36,233 nucleotides of DNA from Singulisphaera sp. GP187. GTDB lineage: Bacteria > Planctomycetota > Planctomycetia > Gemmatales > Gemmataceae. Location of the stretch: NCBI GenBank assembly GCA_945861245.1, contig CAMAUE010000045.1, positions 1 to 36,233 of the forward strand, given 5' to 3'. The translations under genes and the position numbers were made by a program. The notes below the pieces were generated by a model, which did not search any database, was not told the DNA's origin, and saw only the letters and a program-made list of their open reading frames with translations. Each line of letters starts with the position of its first letter. The stretch's first letter is position 1. Positions 32,265 to 36,233 of this stretch are shown here, piece after piece.

Positions 32265-32273
32265 TGCGGAGTG

Positions 32274-33353
32274 TCACCGTCCGTTCGGCCGCAAGTATCC
32301 CACCGGCGCGACAAACGTCGGGTCGCCGAGCGGGACGTTGTAGCCGGGTTGCGGCGCGGGGATTACCGGGCGCGAGGTCGGGTTGATCGGGCTGGTGATC
32401 GGGACCGGCGCTTCCAGCCTCACGCCGGGCGTCCAATCGGTCGTGCCGCTGAAGCTTTTGCCGAACTGGTCCGGCGTCGGCATGCTGCCACGCGCGATGC
32501 CTTGCGGGTCGAGCGGCTGGGCGGGCGGGACCGTCGTGCGGATGGTGCGGCCATTGCCGGCATTGACGTAGTTCGGCGTGTTCGTCGGGTTACTATTTGA
32601 GTTCGGATTCGAGGCAAGGATCTGATTCGGCTGCTTTTTGGATTCGCGTAGGTTTTGCAGCCAGGCTTGTTCCATTTCTTCGACGGTATTGTGGCCGTAA
32701 TAGCTCTTGGCCGCATTGTCCCAACCATGCTGCATGCCGTGGCCGACGAAATTGAGAAACTGTTGCTTGTTGCTGCGCTTGACGAGAAAGTCGCAGATCG
32801 AGAAGCCCTGGGCGTAAAGGCAAATCACCTGCGGCGGATATTCGCGCAGGCCCAAGAGCGTCCGCATCGGAATCTGTTGGCCGCGGTTGAGAATTTTGCG
32901 CACCTCGGCATCGTGGCGGGTGCGTTCGAGTTCGTCCTCGGAGAGCACCGAGCCGCCTTCGTCCGCCCAACGTGGCACGGGTGAGCGGAAGTGATGCGCG
33001 AAGATGGTGTGTGTGATTTCGTGAGGCAGCACGCTGTGGATTAGGCGATCGAGCGGCCCTTGGATTTGCATTCGCATACTATTGACGCGGCCGCCGCCGA
33101 ACGTGAACTCGGTCGCGCCGCTGGGGCCGTCCATGGAGACGGTGACATGCAGCGGGCATGGCTCGGACCAGGCGGGCATCTCACGGCCTAGCCATTGGAT
33201 CGCTTTGTCTTTGCGATAGTATTCCGCCCATTGAGCGACCTGTTGGCAGACTTGCGGATTGGCGGCCTTGACGAGAAAGTTGGTGGAGCGAACTTCCGCC
33301 CCCATTAAGCAGGAAGTGGCCAAGGCCAAAACGATTGCGATTCGTCTCTTCAT
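32274..33353 (-). CDS. Secreted HEXXH metallopeptidase (gluzincin-like)
   Basis: It has 359 aa from ATG 33351-33353, with GGGAGG upstream; a TTG at 33362 is less likely. The signal peptide MKRRIAIVLALATSCLMGAE is followed by the peptidase core. LPHEITHTIF gives H111-E112-x2-H115, and PRWADEG supplies a probable third zinc ligand, Glu, about 20 residues later, as in MA-clan gluzincins. A helical region (YAQGFSICDFLVKRS..QFLNFV) fits the active-site subdomain. The C-terminal 110 residues are Pro/Asn-rich and low-complexity, probably a linker or surface tail. Substrate is unknown. Confidence 0.8.
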   Translation of the reverse strand: MKRRIAIVLALATSCLMGAEVRSTNFLVKAANPQVCQQVAQWAEYYRKDKAIQWLGREMPAWSEPCPLHVTVSMDGPSGATEFTFGGGRVNSMRMQIQGPLDRLIHSVLPHEITHTIFAHHFRSPVPRWADEGGSVLSEDELERTRHDAEVRKILNRGQQIPMRTLLGLREYPPQVICLYAQGFSICDFLVKRSNKQQFLNFVGHGMQHGWDNAAKSYYGHNTVEEMEQAWLQNLRESKKQPNQILASNPNSNSNPTNTPNYVNAGNGRTIRTTVPPAQPLDPQGIARGSMPTPDQFGKSFSGTTDWTPGVRLEAPVPITSPINPTSRPVIPAPQPGYNVPLGDPTFVAPVGYLRPNGR

Positions 33354-33904
33354 GTTTCGCAAACCTCCCAGTTCACGTCCTTGCGCCCGATCTACTTTCG
33401 CAGCGAATTGTCTGCTTCAACTCTAAAAGCAAAACTTGAGCCAAGCTTGAAAGATGCGCGCATTTTTTCCTGAATCGATGTCCGAACGTGCGGCTTGCAT
33501 GCGACTTGCGGACGATGCCGACGGCGCATTTACGTTGCAACCTGCAAAGACAGATTTTGTAAACTTTTCCTCACGAGATGCCGACAGCGTGGCGATTGTA
33601 AATTTTTCACGCAATGTGGACCTCTTCGGAACACGGCACATCGTGTTGAACCAAAATACAGAATCACGAAAACACGAAAGAACGAAACCACGAAAAAAGG
33701 AGGGGGACTCGAGAGTGGCCAAGAACAATTATCCCAGACGATTTTCTTTCGTGTTTTCGTTCTTTCGTGATTCGTATTGGAGATTGAGCCTTGGCCTTTA
33801 CAATTTGAAAGCCGTTCGTTAAGTCTTCCCTCTTCGAATCGCGCGAGCAACTGCTATGGATGGCAGACTCGCTGCCTCTCTCGTGTTCATGGAGGATGGT
33901 GTAC
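33354..33904. other. 550-nt divergent intergenic region
   Basis: It separates the minus-strand peptidase from a plus-strand membrane protein. It is AT-rich for this genome and holds a large ACGAAA-type inverted repeat (33651-33780). The short open frames within it have no ribosome sites or recognisable domains. Promoters for both flanking genes should be here, but I could not fix their boxes. Confidence 0.5.
33651..33780. repeat. ACGAAA-rich inverted repeat (family G)
   Basis: The left part, from CCAAAATACAGAATCACG, runs through several CACGAAA/AACGAAA units. The right part is the reverse complement with the same units, ending GTGATTCGTATTGG. The arms (about 33651-33705 and 33741-33780) pair imperfectly with small shifts among the ACGAAA units. 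Its composition is unlike the GC-rich palindromes elsewhere in the window. Confidence 0.75.
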
Positions 33905-34192
33905 ATGTCAACAATGGCCGAACTCTCCGTATTTATCGTGACGCTTCTCGGGCTAATCTGCGGCGGCTGGTGCATCTATTGGGTGAAGATGATTCCGTGC
34001 GTTCGTCGCGCACGCCTGGGCCGTTGGCTGTTCGTGTTGACGCTGCTTACCCTCGGCGCGATGGCGTTGGTCGCGGCAGTGGTTCACGCCGATAGCTTGG
34101 CCCCGCTTGGGCTGCTGTCGGGCTTCCTCGTCATCGGCATGCTCTGGGAAAATCCGCATACTGACGAGGTGCCGAGCGAACGGACGGTTTGA
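33905..34192 (+). CDS. Small integral membrane protein
   Basis: It has 95 aa from ATG 33905, with GGAGG about 10 nt upstream; the start at 33860 lacks this. Three hydrophobic helices are clear: LSVFIVTLLGLICGGWCIYW, LGRWLFVLTLLTLGAMALVA and LAPLGLLSGFLVIGMLW. A charged loop (VRRARLGR) separates the first two, and the tail is acidic and short. It is not a known family to me. It is monocistronic as far as can be seen. Confidence 0.65.
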   Translation: MSTMAELSVFIVTLLGLICGGWCIYWVKMIPCVRRARLGRWLFVLTLLTLGAMALVAAVVHADSLAPLGLLSGFLVIGMLWENPHTDEVPSERTV

Positions 34193-34300
34193 TTCAAATA
34201 GCCCGCCATAAATAGCTGGGTGTATTGGAATCAACGACAAATCGCGATATGATAAATATTCCACTGTTACCCGCCCAAAGCCTCCCTGCGAGTGTTTTCC

Positions 34301-35650
34301 ATGTTCCAGCTTGAAACCGGTGCGGCGACGAACTTCGGCAAATTCTCCCGCCGCGATTGGCTGCGCGTCGGCTTCCTCGGCCTCGGCGGCTTAACGCTCG
34401 GTGACCTCGCTCGGCTTCAGGCACAAGGCGTAGCCCAATCGCGCGACACCGCTGTACTGTTGCTATTCGCGCACGGCGGGCCAAGCCATCTCGAAACCTA
34501 CGATCTCAAGCCGGACGCGCCGGACGACATTCGCGGGCCGTACCTGCCGATCCAATCCAACGTCAATGGCATTCAAGTTTGCGAGCATCTGCCGAAACAC
34601 GCCCAGACCGCCCATCGATTCTCACTGATCCGATCCTGCACGCACGATGAGGCCGACCATTTCGCGGGCCATCGTCGTTTCTTGAGCGGTTACGGCCAAC
34701 TCAAACAAGGCACGGGCGCGGAATCGTACTATCCGCAAGTCGGCGCCGTCGCCAATCGCTACTTACGGGCGACGCAACCTGGCTTGCCAACCGCGCTGTC
34801 GGTGGGCGGCGTGGTTGTCAATGGTCCGGATTACGCCTCGGGCATCTCCGAGGGCTTCTACAGCGGCATCCACCGTGTGCCGATCGTCCAGCGCAGCCTG
34901 CCCGATGCCAGCTTGCGCGTCGATGCTCGCCGATTCGACGATCGCCTCGCGCTACAGCGCGGCTTCGACACCATGCGCCGCGATCTCGACACTCGCGGTT
35001 CGATGGCGTTGATGGATGTCTACGAACAACGCGCCCTCGACGTTCTCACTAACGGCGCCACCCGGCGAGCATTCGACCTCTCCCAAGAGGACCCGCGCAT
35101 TCGCGAACGCTATGGGCGCGATGGCCAGGAACTGCTCGTCGCCCGGCGCTTGGTCGAGGCCGGCGTGCGTTTCGTCAGCGTATGTGATAGGGGCAATGGG
35201 CCGGGCTCAGCTGCCCACAACTGGGACGATCATGCCGTCAACTGGGACATGCTCACCGCGATGGACGCTCGCATGCCTCGCTACGATCATGTCGTCACCA
35301 CGCTGATCGACGATCTGTTCGAGCGCGGCCTGGCGGAAAAGGTGCTGCTGATCGTGACCGGCGAGTTTGGCCGTACGCCAAGGCTGGAGCGGATGAACGG
35401 ACGCATCGGCCGCGACCATTGGCCGAGCGCAATGTCGATCCTGGTTAGCGGCGGCGGAATGCGCATGGGCCAGGTGATTGGCGCGACGACGCGCTACGGC
35501 GAACGACCGCGCGAACGGCCACTCGATCCGCACGACATCCTGGCGACGATCTACCATCACCTCGGCATCGACCACACCTACCAACACGTCGATCCGACCG
35601 GGCGACCGATCCCGCTGGCCCGTGGCGAAGTCATCCGCGAGTTGTATTGA
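34301..35650 (+). CDS. DUF1501 domain protein (Tat-exported, sulfatase-like fold)
   Basis: It has 449 aa from ATG 34301; a GTG at 34292 adds three residues. A twin-arginine signal SRRDWLRVGFLGLGGL follows a short lead. The body shows DUF1501 features: LLLFAHGGPSHLETYDLKP, RGPYLPI, HADxH-like HDEADHFAGHRRFLSG, VCDRGNGPGSAAHNWDDH and LIVTGEFGRTPRLE.MNGRIGRDHWP at the C-terminal side. This family belongs to the alkaline phosphatase/sulfatase superfamily but often lacks the catalytic nucleophile; its activity is unproven. In planctomycetes it is usually paired with a DUF1549/DUF1553 cytochrome, which is not present here. Confidence 0.92.
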   Translation: MFQLETGAATNFGKFSRRDWLRVGFLGLGGLTLGDLARLQAQGVAQSRDTAVLLLFAHGGPSHLETYDLKPDAPDDIRGPYLPIQSNVNGIQVCEHLPKHAQTAHRFSLIRSCTHDEADHFAGHRRFLSGYGQLKQGTGAESYYPQVGAVANRYLRATQPGLPTALSVGGVVVNGPDYASGISEGFYSGIHRVPIVQRSLPDASLRVDARRFDDRLALQRGFDTMRRDLDTRGSMALMDVYEQRALDVLTNGATRRAFDLSQEDPRIRERYGRDGQELLVARRLVEAGVRFVSVCDRGNGPGSAAHNWDDHAVNWDMLTAMDARMPRYDHVVTTLIDDLFERGLAEKVLLIVTGEFGRTPRLERMNGRIGRDHWPSAMSILVSGGGMRMGQVIGATTRYGERPRERPLDPHDILATIYHHLGIDHTYQHVDPTGRPIPLARGEVIRELY

Positions 35651-35678
35651 AGCCGTCCAAAAAAGGAATTTGCTATTT

Positions 35679-36068
35679 ATGCGTATCGTCTTCGTTTGCG
35701 TCGAGAACTCCTGTCGCAGCCAAATCGCCGAGGGGTTCGCACAACTCGCGGGACGTGCCGATGTCGAAGTCTACAGTTCCGGCTCGCGTCCGTCGGGGCA
35801 GGTCAATCCGAAAGCGATTGCCACAATGCACGCGATCGGCTACGACCTGACGACGCACCGCTCGAAAGGCCTCGACGAATTGCCTCAGGTTGAATTCGAC
35901 TGGGCGATCACCATGGGCTGCGGCGATGAATGCCCGAATTTGAAAGCACGCCATCGCGCGGACTGGGGCATTCCGGATCCAAAGCAACTTTCCAGTGCTG
36001 AATTCGACGAAATGCGCGACCTGATCGGCGCCAAGGTGAGGGAGCTGCTGGCGGGTACAATCGTTTAG
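35679..36068 (+). CDS. Arsenate reductase ArsC-like / low-molecular-weight phosphatase
   Basis: It has 129 aa from ATG 35679, with AAGGAA upstream; longer frames run into the DUF1501 gene. The N-terminal P-loop VCVENSCRSQ has the C-x5-R signature of LMW tyrosine phosphatases and thioredoxin-linked ArsC. Later SSGSRPSG, GYDLT.HRSKGLDEL and the C-terminal WGIPDPKQL (the DP loop Asp) complete the fold. CGDECP offers extra cysteines for the ArsC redox cascade. It reduces arsenate to arsenite or dephosphorylates small targets. No ars regulator or efflux gene is nearby, so the role is open. It is 28 nt after the DUF1501 stop and may be cotranscribed. Confidence 0.85.
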   Translation: MRIVFVCVENSCRSQIAEGFAQLAGRADVEVYSSGSRPSGQVNPKAIATMHAIGYDLTTHRSKGLDELPQVEFDWAITMGCGDECPNLKARHRADWGIPDPKQLSSAEFDEMRDLIGAKVRELLAGTIV

Positions 36069-36089
36069 CACCCATACAGCCCGCCATTC

Positions 36090-36223
36090 ATACTTCGCAC
36101 GGATGAGAATGTCGCATTTCCGAATCGGGCCAAACATTTCCGAGCCGCGACCGTAAGGGAGCGGCCGACATAAACCGCACGGCATCCTGTCGGCCGCTCC
36201 CTTACGGTCGCGGCTCGGAAATG
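36090..36223. repeat. Palindromic repeat family A, copy 2 with conserved flank
   Basis: Perfect 36-nt arms (36135-36170 and 36188-36223) enclose a 17-nt centre whose CGCACGGCATCC also occurs, inverted, in the centre of copy 1. Upstream, 36090-36119 matches 6399-6428 (reverse complement) at 27 of 30 positions, and weaker similarity continues beyond the other arm. It lies 3' of the arsC-like gene. Confidence 0.9.
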
Positions 36224-36233
36224 CGTCAAACTC

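Noticed and set aside
1-36233. tRNA or rRNA genes
   Set aside because: No cloverleaf with a plausible anticodon arm or rRNA-like conserved stretch was seen; GGTTCGA-like strings fall inside coding regions.

Overview
The window looks like chromosomal DNA of a planctomycete, probably of the Gemmataceae type. The evidence is the set of protein families: a DUF1592/DUF1588 cytochrome, DUF1552 and DUF1501 Tat proteins, a DUF1559 prepilin-like protein, a large dehydrogenase-like haem protein, WD40 and kinase-like giants, and GC-rich genes dispersed on both strands. No rRNA, tRNA or CRISPR array was seen.

Layout. 1-140 is the edge of an insertion sequence abutting a WD40 gene (138-1937). 2147-2715 is a graveyard with pieces of an M81 peptidase and a RepA-like ATPase. 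3033-8783 carries a DUF1592 cytochrome and a DUF1552 protein, a pair often adjacent in this phylum, here separated by an orphan antitoxin and a nucleotidyltransferase pair. 8959-13980 is a minus-strand run of six genes: MauE/DUF1573, Cys-rich protein, two membrane-anchored paralogues, DUF1559 prepilin and a small DUF1573-like protein. It shows three decay or remodelling events. 14144-17200 is a large c-type haem protein. 17324-22087 is a giant pseudokinase with zinc-finger-like motifs. 22271-26333 holds a secreted phosphoesterase and hrpB.

26468-31719 is the most interesting locus. A radical-SAM activase-like protein overlaps a 343-aa unknown by 4 nt. These are followed by a coiled-coil protein, a soluble FtsH-like AAA+ protease with an extra N-terminal domain, and a DEDD exonuclease. 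It may be a stress or conflict system related to published FtsH-containing ternary systems, but that rests on architecture alone. 31819-36068 holds small secreted or membrane proteins, a HEXXH peptidase, DUF1501 and an ArsC-like reductase.

Cutting across all of this, almost every spacer longer than about 40 nt holds a palindromic element. At least eleven can be seen and they belong to several sequence families. In most of them each arm is itself a small palindrome, like paired REP sequences (BIMEs). Two genes take their stop codon from such an element, and one exonuclease gene appears to take its Shine-Dalgarno sequence from one.
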